NCBI GenBank assembly: GCA_029860075.1 | Contig: JAOUBX010000014.1 | Location: 1 to 64,000 of the forward strand | Origin: Deltaproteobacteria bacterium | Lineage (GTDB): Bacteria > Desulfobacterota > JADFVX01 | Reading direction: 5' to 3' | DNA: 64,000 nucleotides | In this document: in pieces, positions 1 to 8,328 of the stretch | Position numbering within the stretch: the first letter of the stretch is position 1 | Layout: the number at the start of each line of letters is the position of its first letter | Notes under the pieces: model-generated | Database searches by the model: none | What the model was told of the DNA's origin: nothing | What the model saw: only the letters and a program-made list of their open reading frames with translations | Translations under genes and position numbers: made by a program

Positions 1-729
1 TTCGATATTCACAGGGAAGGCCAGGGCAGGAAAAAACCTTCACCATCGGAACCGTCCTCTTTCCTGGAAGAGGGAGATGAGGGGAGCGGTGCTAAAGGTA
101 TTGCTACAGAGGAGGAGAGCCAGCGCCGGTTTTTCGAATTTGCCGGACCTCTCTTCAGTGTACGCATATCCCCCTCATCGACTGTCGTCTCCGTAGGCAA
201 GACGAAAGAATTTAGGGCCATTGCAAGAGACAGGAACAAAAGGACCGTCGACAGGGATCTCGTTTTTCACTGGGAAATTATGGAAGGTGGCGGCTCCCTT
301 GATGAAAGCATGGGAGAAACGGCAATCTTTACCGCCCCGGAAGAACCCTGCCTGACACGACTGAAAGTGACCGTCTCCCAGGGTGATATCTCCACCCAGG
401 CAGAAGCGCTGGTTACCGTTACCGACTCACTGCTGCCCAGATCGGAAGATAGGAGTGATCGAACGAAGGGACTCCCCGGCTATACTTTCCGGCGAGCACC
501 GGGAGAGCTCTGGCGTTCAAAGTACGATGATAAGCAGAACGTCATCGTTATCAACAATGGCCACCGGGACTTCGTCTACGCATCCCAAACACGGGCAAGA
601 AAGCTGCGCTACATTTGCCGTCTCTTTGCCAAGGAACTGGTGCTTGCCAATTTCCCCGGCGAAGCACCGGATAAACTGCTTGAGCGGATGGTGGAGCTAA
701 CGATTTATACGGAAGAACACTTGAAGTAA
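1..729 (+). CDS. C-terminal part of an unrecognised large protein with an Ig-like domain (5' end outside window)
   Basis: The frame is open from base 1 and stops at 727-729, so only the last ~242 codons are present. The visible N-terminal ~45 residues are Ser/Glu/Gly-rich and look like a linker. About residues 50-138 read as a bacterial Ig-like fold: a 'VRISPSS..VSVGKTKEFRAIA' start, a 'W-E-I' core strand, then a Gly-rich turn and a 'TVTD' end strand. The last ~90 residues (from about 'GLPGY') form a separate conserved-looking block with 'NVIVINNGHRDF' and 'RYICRLFAKEL'. That block reminds me of the tail of some large GHKL/HSP90-like ATPase proteins, but the ATPase part would lie upstream and cannot be seen. 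Function not assigned. Confidence 0.6.
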   Translation, partial: FDIHREGQGRKKPSPSEPSSFLEEGDEGSGAKGIATEEESQRRFFEFAGPLFSVRISPSSTVVSVGKTKEFRAIARDRNKRTVDRDLVFHWEIMEGGGSLDESMGETAIFTAPEEPCLTRLKVTVSQGDISTQAEALVTVTDSLLPRSEDRSDRTKGLPGYTFRRAPGELWRSKYDDKQNVIVINNGHRDFVYASQTRARKLRYICRLFAKELVLANFPGEAPDKLLERMVELTIYTEEHLK

Positions 730-1359
730 AGGGTCAGGAACTATTAAAAAACAACCTGCGCACTGAATCCTTCGATCTTACTCAGGACAGGCTTATCGAT
801 GAATACCACCAGCCGACAGCCCCAATGGAGTTAAGCGGAATCCGGAGTCTATTTAATTTCCTTTTTGTTAAAAGCTTTTTTCTGACGGGATTTACAGGAT
901 TGACCGGATTTTAGAATCTTTTTTTATCCTGTTAATCCTGTAAATCCCGTCTAAAATCAGCTTTTGATCTTTTAATTTTTTTGATCAGTTACCTCATGGA
1001 GATTTTCAAAGAATAATTTAAGGGTGATAATCTAAATATCATTTTAAACAAACCTGGACATGGCCACCCAATCAAACTCCCCATTATATTTCAACTATGG
1101 CTAAATAGTAAAAACACTTTCTTTATTCTACCCAACATTTGCATAGAGTGGATTCAATAATCAACTTTCAATACACACCTTACAACATGCCCGCCCCCGC
1201 AGCCTGCCGTCCTTGCAACAACACTTTATGATATACTTAACATAGCGGAAGGGGGCAAGTGATGAGCATCAAACAACCTGTCTTATTATTTACAGCACAG
1301 ACGTGCAATGTCCCGACTTAAACAGATCATTTAAATATAAAAAGAGGGGGATCATTACT
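730..1359. other. Intergenic region, no gene seen
   Basis: 630 bp, AT-rich and stop-dense in all frames. Apart from the inverted repeat at 884-951 there is only a possible -10 element (TATACT, 1232-1237) ahead of the MEDS gene. The -35 candidate TTGCAA is only 13 bp away, so I do not call a promoter. Confidence 0.5.
884..951. repeat. Inverted repeat with 9-bp periodic arms
   Basis: GACGGGATTTACAGGATT (884-901) and AATCCTGTAAATCCCGTC (934-951) are perfect 18-bp reverse complements. Both arms extend as degenerate 9-bp units: ATCCTGTTA / ATCCTGTAA / ATCCCGTCT on one side and the complements on the other. This hairpin type is a dispersed extragenic element in many bacterial genomes. It lies in the otherwise empty 730-1359 spacer. 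A T-rich run (916-925) lies in the loop, so it does not look like a simple terminator. Confidence 0.75.
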
Positions 1360-1986
1360 ATGTGCAATAGTCATGAGAAAGTCCCAATGGGTTTTACAAG
1401 GGAGGCCTTCCCTGCCGGTACTCATATGTGTTTAATTTACAATAGTGAGTCAGAGCGTAAAAAGCTTATCGGCAAATTCCTGGAGAGCGGCATTTTATCA
1501 GGTGAAAAAGTCGGCTACTTTGCCGACATGATGACTCCTGCAGAAGTGCGGGATTGGCTGATAGCCATGGATATAGTTCTTCCAAAGGGGGGAAATTCGG
1601 AACAGTTCGCTATTAGGGATGCAGAAAACACCTACTGCCCGGAAGGCACTTTTATTCCGCAACGAATGCTTGACAATCTGAAGAAGTATTATAAACAGGC
1701 CCTCGATGAAGGCTACGGCGGCGCCCGTGTGAGCGGTGAAATGTCATGGGCATTGAAAGACATTCCAGGCTCTGAACGTCTCATGGAATATGAAGCGCTC
1801 GTTAATGATGTGCTCAAGTCTCATCCCGTTACCGCTATATGCCAGTACGATGCAAACAAGTTTGACGGTGCCACAATCCTCGATGTCCTTAACGTTCATC
1901 CTATGATGATCGTTCATGGTCAGATAGTGCAGAATCCCTACTACATGAAACCTCAGGATTTTCTTAATGAGTATAGCGGCAGATGA
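1360..1986 (+). CDS. MEDS-domain (DcmR-type sensory) protein
   Basis: A 208-residue soluble protein made up of one MEDS domain (methanogen/methylotroph DcmR sensory domain). The evidence is the opening 'AGTHMCLIYNSESER' block, followed by 'GEKVGYFAD' and the closing 'CQYDANKFDGA..LDVLNVHPMMIV' block, all characteristic of the family. The fold is RecA/KaiC-like without a clear P-loop, and the ligand is unknown. There is no DNA-binding domain, unlike DcmR itself. I chose ATG 1360 because AGAGGGGG lies about 9 bases upstream; an in-frame GTG at 1303 would add 19 residues without a visible ribosome binding site. Its stop overlaps the start of the histidine kinase gene (ATGA, 1983-1986). The two are therefore translationally coupled, and MEDS is probably the input or partner module of that kinase. 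Confidence 0.85.
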   Translation: MCNSHEKVPMGFTREAFPAGTHMCLIYNSESERKKLIGKFLESGILSGEKVGYFADMMTPAEVRDWLIAMDIVLPKGGNSEQFAIRDAENTYCPEGTFIPQRMLDNLKKYYKQALDEGYGGARVSGEMSWALKDIPGSERLMEYEALVNDVLKSHPVTAICQYDANKFDGATILDVLNVHPMMIVHGQIVQNPYYMKPQDFLNEYSGR

Positions 1987-3578
1987 TCAATAATATGGCA
2001 GTGGATAAAAAATTTGTTAAAGAGGATCAAATAAAAATCCTTGGGCAATTTATCTCCATGTTTAATGTATTGCATATCTTTCCATCGGAAGAAAAAATCG
2101 CCCAGTTTGTCGCGCAATCAATGAAAAGAATCGAAGCTGTCATTTCAAGCGGAATGTGCAGTGCCGGATTTCCTAAACCGATAGGTAATTTGGGTAAGAC
2201 AAGCTGTAAGAGTTGTCAAAAAGGCGCAAATAGCGCCGATCCAAAAAGTTACTTTGAATGTGAACTGGCAAGCAAAAACAACATTCATGTTTTCCCAATG
2301 GAAACAATAGACGGCTTTTATGGATATCTGATTTTGGAGGTGGAAGATAAAAAGAAGTACGAATTTTATGAACCTTTTTTTAAAAATATTGCAAATTCTA
2401 CTGCCATTATAATCGAAAAAATGCGGCAGAAGACAGAACTGGAAAAGGTCTATAAAGAGCTGCAAATACACCGTGATCAGCTTGAAGAACGGGTAAAAGA
2501 ACGAACATGCAAAATTGAAGAAACGACTGAAGCCTTAAGAAAAAGTGAAGAGGACCTTCGCACCATCACTGATAACCTGCCGGCATTTATTGCTTATATC
2601 GATTCAGACCTGCGTTACCGTTTCAATAACAAGAGCTATGAGAAGTGGTTTGGCAAATCACCGGAAGAACTTTACGAAATGCATGCCAGGGAAATACTCG
2701 GAGAAGCAACTTACAAACAACAGAAACCTAAATTCGACACCGTATTATCGGGAAAAATTATCAGCTTTGAAAGTCCCGCCCGCTTCAATGACGGCAGTGA
2801 ACATTATCTGAGTGGCAGCTATATTCCGGATATATCAGAGCAAGGAAAGGTTAAGGGATTTTTTGTTCTTATTAATGATATTACGGAGCAAAAGCAGGCG
2901 GAAGAGGAAATAAAACAGAAGAGAAAATTAGCAACAATTGGTGAGATGTCCGCATATGTAGCGCACGAGATCAAAAGTCCGCTGAATAATCTGTGCCTCA
3001 GTTACGATCTGCTTAAAAATTCTGAGTCCATAAAAGGAAAAGACAGGGAAGCGCTCCTCTTTATGGGTAATGGGCTGGAAAAACTTGTTTCAGTTTCAAC
3101 AGACCTTCTCGAGTATAGCAAAAGAAAAGAGTTGAAAAAGGAGGAATTTAATTATTTAAGTGTTATGAACAGCCTTCTCACTGAACTCGATAAAAAGATG
3201 GCCTCTGCCGGCATTAAAGTTGTCAGAAAATTTCCGGAAAAATGCAGCCCTTTAAAAGCCGACCACGTAAAAGTACATCAGATCATTATTAACACATTAA
3301 ACAATGCCATCCAGTCCATGCCCGATGGGGGGACCCTTAGCTTATCAACTAAAGAAACAGAAGGAAGCCTGATCATAACTATTTCCGATACAGGGGTGGG
3401 CATTAAAAAAAAAGACCTGGACAACATCTTTGTCCCCTTCTTTACTACGAAAAGGGAAGGAACAGGCCTTGGCATGACCATTTTGAAAGATTTTGTAGAC
3501 CTTCATAATGGCAAGGTGATTGTTGAAAGTAAGGTAGGTAAGGGAACAGCGGTAACCATCACCCTTCCACTTCAGTAA
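1983..3578 (+). CDS. PAS-domain sensor histidine kinase, MEDS-associated
   Basis: A 531-residue cytosolic sensor kinase; no membrane segment is visible. Order of domains: an N-terminal GAF-like region (about 15-145) with a Cys cluster (C59, then 'C-K-S-C' near 75-78); a coiled coil (about 145-195); a PAS domain (about 190-305, ending in 'DITEQKQAEEE'); HisKA with phospho-acceptor H328 in 'VAHEIKSPLNN'; and HATPase with N-box N437/N441, G1 'D469-TGVGI' and G2 'GTGLGM'. All catalytic boxes are intact. It overlaps the MEDS gene by 4 bp. No response regulator gene is adjacent, so the partner must be encoded elsewhere (orphan pair). The Cys residues suggest a metal or redox input, which is inference. 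Confidence 0.9.
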   Translation: MINNMAVDKKFVKEDQIKILGQFISMFNVLHIFPSEEKIAQFVAQSMKRIEAVISSGMCSAGFPKPIGNLGKTSCKSCQKGANSADPKSYFECELASKNNIHVFPMETIDGFYGYLILEVEDKKKYEFYEPFFKNIANSTAIIIEKMRQKTELEKVYKELQIHRDQLEERVKERTCKIEETTEALRKSEEDLRTITDNLPAFIAYIDSDLRYRFNNKSYEKWFGKSPEELYEMHAREILGEATYKQQKPKFDTVLSGKIISFESPARFNDGSEHYLSGSYIPDISEQGKVKGFFVLINDITEQKQAEEEIKQKRKLATIGEMSAYVAHEIKSPLNNLCLSYDLLKNSESIKGKDREALLFMGNGLEKLVSVSTDLLEYSKRKELKKEEFNYLSVMNSLLTELDKKMASAGIKVVRKFPEKCSPLKADHVKVHQIIINTLNNAIQSMPDGGTLSLSTKETEGSLIITISDTGVGIKKKDLDNIFVPFFTTKREGTGLGMTILKDFVDLHNGKVIVESKVGKGTAVTITLPLQ

Positions 3579-3710
3579 GCATAGAATGAATTTGAGTAAG
3601 AAATATACAAGAAGAGATTCACAGACTGAAAGCTCATATTCAACTTTAATCAAAAAGGGCCCTTCCAGTTAAAAAGTATTATCTCCCGTTTATTTTTTAA
3701 TTTATTTTCA

Positions 3711-3738
3711 TTGACACATATAGCCTGATTACTTTATT
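3711..3738 (+). promoter_or_regulatory. Possible sigma70-type promoter for the metalloprotease gene
   Basis: TTGACA (3711-3716), 16 bp, TTTATT (3733-3738). The -35 is perfect and the -10 is weak. It is 155 bp upstream of the ATG at 3893, in a 314-bp spacer (3579-3892) with no other gene. Confidence 0.3.
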
Positions 3739-3892
3739 TTAAGTTGATACACTTAAAAATTATTATAAGTGTTATAAGGGTGGTTTACTTTTGGATAAAA
3801 CTTCAAACTTTCAAAACATGCAACACATTATCCGCAAAGACAAGAGCATTAAAACAATGCTATCGGTCTCAGGAATATAAAGAGAGGAAAAA

Positions 3893-5962
3893 ATGAACGC
3901 TATTAAATCAATTAGCTTGTCTTTTTTTATAATAATTGTCATGTTCCCTGCGAGCAGCTTTTCCGAACCATCTAAAAGCATCATGACTAAAATCGAGGCA
4001 TCTCTTGCCGGAAAGGAAATTTCCCGGGATGATGCCGCCATGTACAAAACCTTTTTCCTCTTTGACCGGAGCAGGCTGCCCGCCAGGTTTCTCGGGGAAG
4101 GCCCTGCCACCCCTGTAAAAAATGCCACCCTCATTATCAGGAATTTAAAAAGAGATTTTAACTCTTTCTTACCTCAAACAAAAGAAACACTGAGACCTTA
4201 TCTCTTCAAATCAAAAGGGACAAGCTATTTTCCGCAGGAAAGCGCTTACTATGGCAGGAACGGCGCCTCCAAAATCGCCACAACCGGAGGTTTTGGATTT
4301 GATAATTATACGGTAACCGACAATTTTAAAATACAGTGGGGCAGCGCTATAAAAGTAAACCCTGACTATGTGGCAAATTTGGCCCAATACCTGGAAGACT
4401 CATGGACAAATATCATTACCGGCCAGGGCTATAAGGACCCTTTACCTGATAACCTGTTGGATGTTTATATTGGGGCCACAGATCATATAAACGCAAACTA
4501 TAGCCAGGCGCCTATCTATCCTTACATTTACGGTTACGTTACCTACTACGGTAATATACATGTTCCTTATATGGTTGTTAATCATGAATATAGTTGGGTA
4601 TATCCCAATGATGACCCTGAGAATCGGGCAATAGGAGCAATGAAAGTAACGGCGGCCCATGAATATTTCCATATTGTACAGTTTGCTATTGACGACCGGG
4701 AAGATTCCTGGTGGATGGAGGCGACAGCCACCTGGATAGAAGATGAGGTTTTTGATGAAGTTAATGACTATTTTCATTTTATTAACAGGGACGATGGATG
4801 GACAAAGCATCCCAATGTTTCTTTACAACTTTTCAACGGGAGCCATGAATACGGGAGCGCCATTTGGGGGAAATATCTTTCCGAAAGCTGGGGTGGAGTG
4901 CAGGCGATAAAATCAATCTGGGATAATTGCCAAACCGGGGGACCCAATGCTCTTAGTGCCATTAATTCTTTTTTCATGGCTAACTCTACATCGCTAAAGG
5001 AGGAGTTCCAAAAATTTGCCGCTAAGAATATATTCATGAATTACAGTGAAGGGAACGGTTATGGCAAGATGATTACGCATAGCAGTCATTCCTTCTACCC
5101 TGCTTCTCGTAACAGCATGGACTTTATTGGTAAAAGCCCTGACTACCTTGGAACGAACTATATCCACTTTCTTCCTGCATCAGGAACTGATTTGACCATC
5201 ACTTTTGACGGTGACCAATACTACAGGAGGAGAGATATTGAATGGGGTGCAAATATTGTTCTAAGCACTATGACAGGTTATTCGACCGTTAAAATACCTC
5301 TCGACCCTGACCAGCAAAATGGTTATGCTACGATTAAGAATTATGGAAACTATGGCGATATCTATCTTGTAGCCACAGTATTATCCCCAACAGGAATCAC
5401 TCCATTGGAAGATTCTTACCTCTGGTACTCTGATTACCCTGATGGAGTACCTTATGCTTACCACGCTTGCGAAGATTGCCCCGGTCCTCCTCCACTCCCT
5501 CTGGATGAATTTACAAATAATGATGGTGTCATAAGTGGAGGTGGTGGAAGCAGTGGTGGAGTCACCGGTATAGGTATAAGCGGCACTGACAGCAACTGGA
5601 GCACCGGGGGGGGGGAAGGCAGCGGGGGCAGCTGTTTTATAGCTACTGCCGCCTACGGTTATTATGATGAGCCTCATGTTATGCTGCTAAGAGAATTTAG
5701 AGATCAGTTCCTGCTTACGAATGTTCCCGGCCGCCGTTTTGTCAATTTATATTACCGCATAAGTCCCGATATGGCGGATTTTATTTCCGAAAGAGAATGG
5801 CTAAAGTCGCTTGTCAGAATTATGCTTATGCCTTTAATCGGTTTTGCCTGGCTCTCTCTTAAAATGCCTGCAATGCTTTTCTTGTCTTTATTAATAATTT
5901 TATCTGCCATGTCAGCAAAGCTATATTATTTTAAAAAGAATTTTAAGAAGCAAAGTGCATGA
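3893..5962 (+). CDS. Secreted zinc metalloprotease (MXAN_6640-like) with C-terminal CFI-box domain
   Basis: 689 residues. The N-terminal ~24 residues are a signal peptide. The zinc site is H256-E-Y-F-H260, with a likely third ligand E276 in 'WWMEATATW', the gluzincin pattern of bacterial secreted proteases. After a beta-rich region comes a Gly/Ser-rich linker (about 550-580). Then C581 begins 'CFIATAAYG', the hallmark of the CFI-box C-terminal domain, followed by '[10 protein letters not shown]', '[12 protein letters not shown]' and two hydrophobic segments ending in Lys-rich residues. Such C-termini are thought to be sorting/anchoring signals. The ATG has GAGAGG upstream. The linker codons contain a run of ten G (5606-5615), a potential slippage site just before the anchor. 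Substrate unknown. Confidence 0.8.
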   Translation: MNAIKSISLSFFIIIVMFPASSFSEPSKSIMTKIEASLAGKEISRDDAAMYKTFFLFDRSRLPARFLGEGPATPVKNATLIIRNLKRDFNSFLPQTKETLRPYLFKSKGTSYFPQESAYYGRNGASKIATTGGFGFDNYTVTDNFKIQWGSAIKVNPDYVANLAQYLEDSWTNIITGQGYKDPLPDNLLDVYIGATDHINANYSQAPIYPYIYGYVTYYGNIHVPYMVVNHEYSWVYPNDDPENRAIGAMKVTAAHEYFHIVQFAIDDREDSWWMEATATWIEDEVFDEVNDYFHFINRDDGWTKHPNVSLQLFNGSHEYGSAIWGKYLSESWGGVQAIKSIWDNCQTGGPNALSAINSFFMANSTSLKEEFQKFAAKNIFMNYSEGNGYGKMITHSSHSFYPASRNSMDFIGKSPDYLGTNYIHFLPASGTDLTITFDGDQYYRRRDIEWGANIVLSTMTGYSTVKIPLDPDQQNGYATIKNYGNYGDIYLVATVLSPTGITPLEDSYLWYSDYPDGVPYAYHACEDCPGPPPLPLDEFTNNDGVISGGGGSSGGVTGIGISGTDSNWSTGGGEGSGGSCFIATAAYGYYDEPHVMLLREFRDQFLLTNVPGRRFVNLYYRISPDMADFISEREWLKSLVRIMLMPLIGFAWLSLKMPAMLFLSLLIILSAMSAKLYYFKKNFKKQSA

Positions 5963-6149
5963 TTTGAAGGTCAACAGGCCTGTAGCTATTGGAATAAGCT
6001 TCTTTGTTGCAGTGTTGTCGGAAAATCTATGTGAAGGCCTTCCCATAGACATGGGAAAAAATAACGCTCATTATCTTTTAACAGTCAATTGATCAACAGC
6101 TTTTTTTTACGATAAATGAGACGCTCTGTATCTCTATAGAAGTATTATT

Positions 6150-6887
6150 TCAATATTCAACCTTAATCAAAAAGAGCCCCTGCGGTGGCGCAGTCGCTCC
6201 CGCCTTTGTCCTGTCTTTTGCCTCCAGTAATCGGCTGAACTCTTCAATGGTCATCTTGCCGAGACCGAGAGCAACGAGTGTGCCCACAATATTACGAACC
6301 ATCTGCTTGAGAAAGGCATAGGCCGTAATCTCGAAATGAATGCAACCCTCCCCTTTTTCCTCAAAGGCAACATTCAGCACCCGCCTGACGGCATGCTCCG
6401 CCCCACATCCGGAGGCCCTGAAGGAGGAAAAATCATGTTTACCAAGCAACATCTTCGCCCCTTTTTCCATGACTTCAAGATCGAGCGACGGCCTTATATG
6501 CCAACATCTCTCCCTGTCGAGCGCCGAGGGCGCTTCACGATTGAGGATCACATAGCGGTAGGTCTTTTTCTTTGAACTTCTTCGCGCATCAAAATCAGAT
6601 GAAATCTCTTCCACCGATTTTACGACAATATCCTTAGGCAGGATGCCATTCAATCCCCTCAGCAAGCGTCTTGTTTCCATGGCGCTGCCCGTCTTGAAAC
6701 TGACAGGCTGGTTCATGGCATGGACACCGGCATCTGTCCTGCCTGATGCAATAGCCTTTACCTTTTCCCTTAACAGGGTAAAAAGCGCCTTTTCGACAAT
6801 TGACTGTATGGATCGGGCATTCTTCTGTACCTGCCAGCCGTGATAGGCGGTACCGTCATATTCCAGGATAAGTTTTATGTTTCGCAA
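6150..6887 (-). CDS. truA: tRNA pseudouridine synthase A
   Basis: 245 residues, the normal length of TruA, which makes pseudouridine at positions 38-40 of the tRNA anticodon arm. Diagnostic motifs: 'YDGTAYHGWQ' near the N-terminus, the catalytic D52 in 'SGRTDAGVHA', and the conserved 'FLKQMVRNIVGTL' block near the C-terminus. The start is TTG (6885-6887) with AGAGGA at about 7 bases, and the next residues 'NIKLILEYDGT' match the usual N-terminus. It is monocistronic, convergent with the metalloprotease gene. The 187-bp 3' spacer (5963-6149) shows no convincing terminator. Confidence 0.96.
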   Translation of the reverse strand: MRNIKLILEYDGTAYHGWQVQKNARSIQSIVEKALFTLLREKVKAIASGRTDAGVHAMNQPVSFKTGSAMETRRLLRGLNGILPKDIVVKSVEEISSDFDARRSSKKKTYRYVILNREAPSALDRERCWHIRPSLDLEVMEKGAKMLLGKHDFSSFRASGCGAEHAVRRVLNVAFEEKGEGCIHFEITAYAFLKQMVRNIVGTLVALGLGKMTIEEFSRLLEAKDRTKAGATAPPQGLFLIKVEY

Positions 6888-7163
6888 AAGACAGTCCTCT
6901 TCATTCTATACGTTTCTATATATCCGGCGAGACCTGCATATCAGGCGCCGGAAGAACTTAAGCGCCCCTCCTTGCCAATAGCATAAAGAGTTAGAGGAGG
7001 GCCAAAAAGGTTTAATTGATCAATGATTATCTGGAATAAAATATTGACCTCTTTACATCCACCTTTCTTTTAAATCCTTTACGCCACAAGGGCCTGCCAG
7101 GCTCCCCATGAAGGGAGAATAAATTCTTTATTGATTTACACATTTACACCCTGACTTCTCACC

Positions 7164-7192
7164 TTGACAAAATAGAGCATCTATTCAATAAT
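7164..7192 (+). promoter_or_regulatory. Sigma70-type promoter upstream of the AMP nucleosidase gene
   Basis: TTGACA (7164-7169), 17 bp, AATAAT (7187-7192; 5/6 match to TATAAT). It would start a transcript about 175 nt before the nucleosidase ATG, covering the small ORF at 7216-7341. Confidence 0.45.
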
Positions 7193-7215
7193 TGCAACAC
7201 CGAGGAATAAACAGG

Positions 7216-7341
7216 ATGAAGATTGTTGTCACGGCAAAGGCTTTATGCCCGACTTATGCAATGGCGGCAGAGCTTATGAGCTTTCCCGGTATAGTCACCG
7301 TTTCCCTGATTTTTTTTGCATCCTCAGCGCTTGCGCGGTGA
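7216..7341 (+). CDS. Possible 41-residue small membrane or leader peptide
   Basis: ATG at 7216 and TGA at 7339-7341. The product ends in a hydrophobic stretch, 'FPGIVTVSLIFFASSALAR', resembling a short membrane segment or signal sequence. A purine stretch, GAGGAATAAACAGG, lies just upstream. It sits between a good promoter and the AMP nucleosidase start, 32 bp ahead of it. I know no homologue. It could be a leader peptide, a small membrane protein, or chance. Confidence 0.25.
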   Translation: MKIVVTAKALCPTYAMAAELMSFPGIVTVSLIFFASSALAR

Positions 7342-7373
7342 TCAATGATGACTTCTAAAAAAGAGGCGCCCCT

Positions 7374-8147
7374 ATGTTAGACAAATTGTCCATTGCGAAA
7401 AACTGGCTGCCACGGTATACGGGCATGCCCCTTGATGAGTTCGGTGATTATGTGCTGCTCACCAACTTTCATAATTATATGACCAAATTTGCCGATGAAT
7501 TCAACTGTAATATTTACGGTGAAGACAGACCCATGCAAGCAGCCACCAATGCGTCAGGTCTGACGATGATTAACTTCGGTATCGGGTCATCTAATACGGC
7601 AACCATTATGGACCTTTTGAGCGCCAGGCACCCCAGGGCAGTTTTATTTCTAGGCAAGTGCGGCGGTCTCAAAGCATCTACGGAGATCGGCCATTTTGTT
7701 CTTCCCAATGCCGCCATAAGGGGCGATGGAACGAGCGACGATTACTACCCCCCTACAGTCCCGGCAATGCCTTCCTTTAAGATGCATAAATTCATATCCG
7801 AAAAGATAGTCGAACATGGTCATGATTACCGGACAGGCGTTGTCTATACGACAAACAGGCGTGTTTGGGAGCATGACGAGCGTTTCAGGGAGAGGCTTAA
7901 ACAGCTCACCTGCCTGGCTATCGATATGGAGACGGCCACTTTCTTCATTGTAGGCCATTATAACGAAATAGCTCGTGGCGCTCTGCTCCTCGTTTCCGAT
8001 GTTCCCCTGTCGCCGGAGGGTGTAAAGACAGAGGAAATGGATGAAGAAGTGACAAGAAAATGGGCCGATCTGCATCTCCACATCGGTATCGAATCGATGA
8101 TGGAGATCGGAGAAAAAGGAGAGCAGATTAAGCATTTCAGGTATTAG
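7374..8147 (+). CDS. AMP nucleosidase (short, nucleoside-phosphorylase-fold type)
   Basis: 257 residues of the purine nucleoside phosphorylase/uridine phosphorylase fold, closest by recollection to short AMP nucleosidases, which hydrolyse AMP to adenine and ribose 5-phosphate. Evidence: 'INFGIGSSNTATIMDLLS' (phosphate/ribose-binding region), 'LFLGKCGGLK', 'GDGTSDDYYPP', and the 'AIDMETATFF' active-site strand typical of the fold. The N-terminal regulatory domain of the ~480-residue Escherichia coli Amn is absent. AAAAGAGG precedes the ATG by about 9 bases. The gene stands alone, followed by an extragenic repeat. Another nucleosidase specificity cannot be excluded. Confidence 0.85.
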   Translation: MLDKLSIAKNWLPRYTGMPLDEFGDYVLLTNFHNYMTKFADEFNCNIYGEDRPMQAATNASGLTMINFGIGSSNTATIMDLLSARHPRAVLFLGKCGGLKASTEIGHFVLPNAAIRGDGTSDDYYPPTVPAMPSFKMHKFISEKIVEHGHDYRTGVVYTTNRRVWEHDERFRERLKQLTCLAIDMETATFFIVGHYNEIARGALLLVSDVPLSPEGVKTEEMDEEVTRKWADLHLHIGIESMMEIGEKGEQIKHFRY

Positions 8148-8180
8148 GAATTGAAACCTGCTGGAACTTGATGTTATTAA

Positions 8181-8256
8181 CCTCCCCTTCGTCCCCTCCT
8201 TGGCAAGGAGGGGATAATGATTCCTCCCCTTTACAAGGGGAGGTTAGGAGGGGTTT
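8181..8256. repeat. Double-hairpin extragenic repeat, copy 1
   Basis: Two adjacent perfect hairpins: CCCCTCCTT/AAGGAGGGG (8193-8201 and 8205-8213) and CCTCCCCTT/AAGGGGAGG (8223-8231 and 8235-8243). They are bracketed by CCTCCCC and GGAGGGG. A diverged copy lies at 46488-46560. This is a common type of dispersed extragenic element and may also end the nucleosidase transcript. Confidence 0.75.
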
Positions 8257-8328
8257 ATCAGCATCAGATATGTAATATATAAAACTGTCTATATAAAAAT
8301 AAACTTTGTAATAACTCCTTAACAATCT

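Larger units (their letters stand above)
6888..7373. other. Intergenic leader region upstream of the AMP nucleosidase gene
   Basis: 486 bp between divergent genes. It contains a good plus-strand promoter (7164-7192), a possible 41-codon ORF (7216-7341), and near 6964-7002 a weak CCCTCCT/AGGAGGG pairing. Nothing else is recognised. Confidence 0.5.

Noticed and set aside
7374-8147. Considered a nucleotide-depleting phage-defence effector
   Set aside because: It is a single housekeeping-type AMP nucleosidase with no sensor or partner gene nearby.
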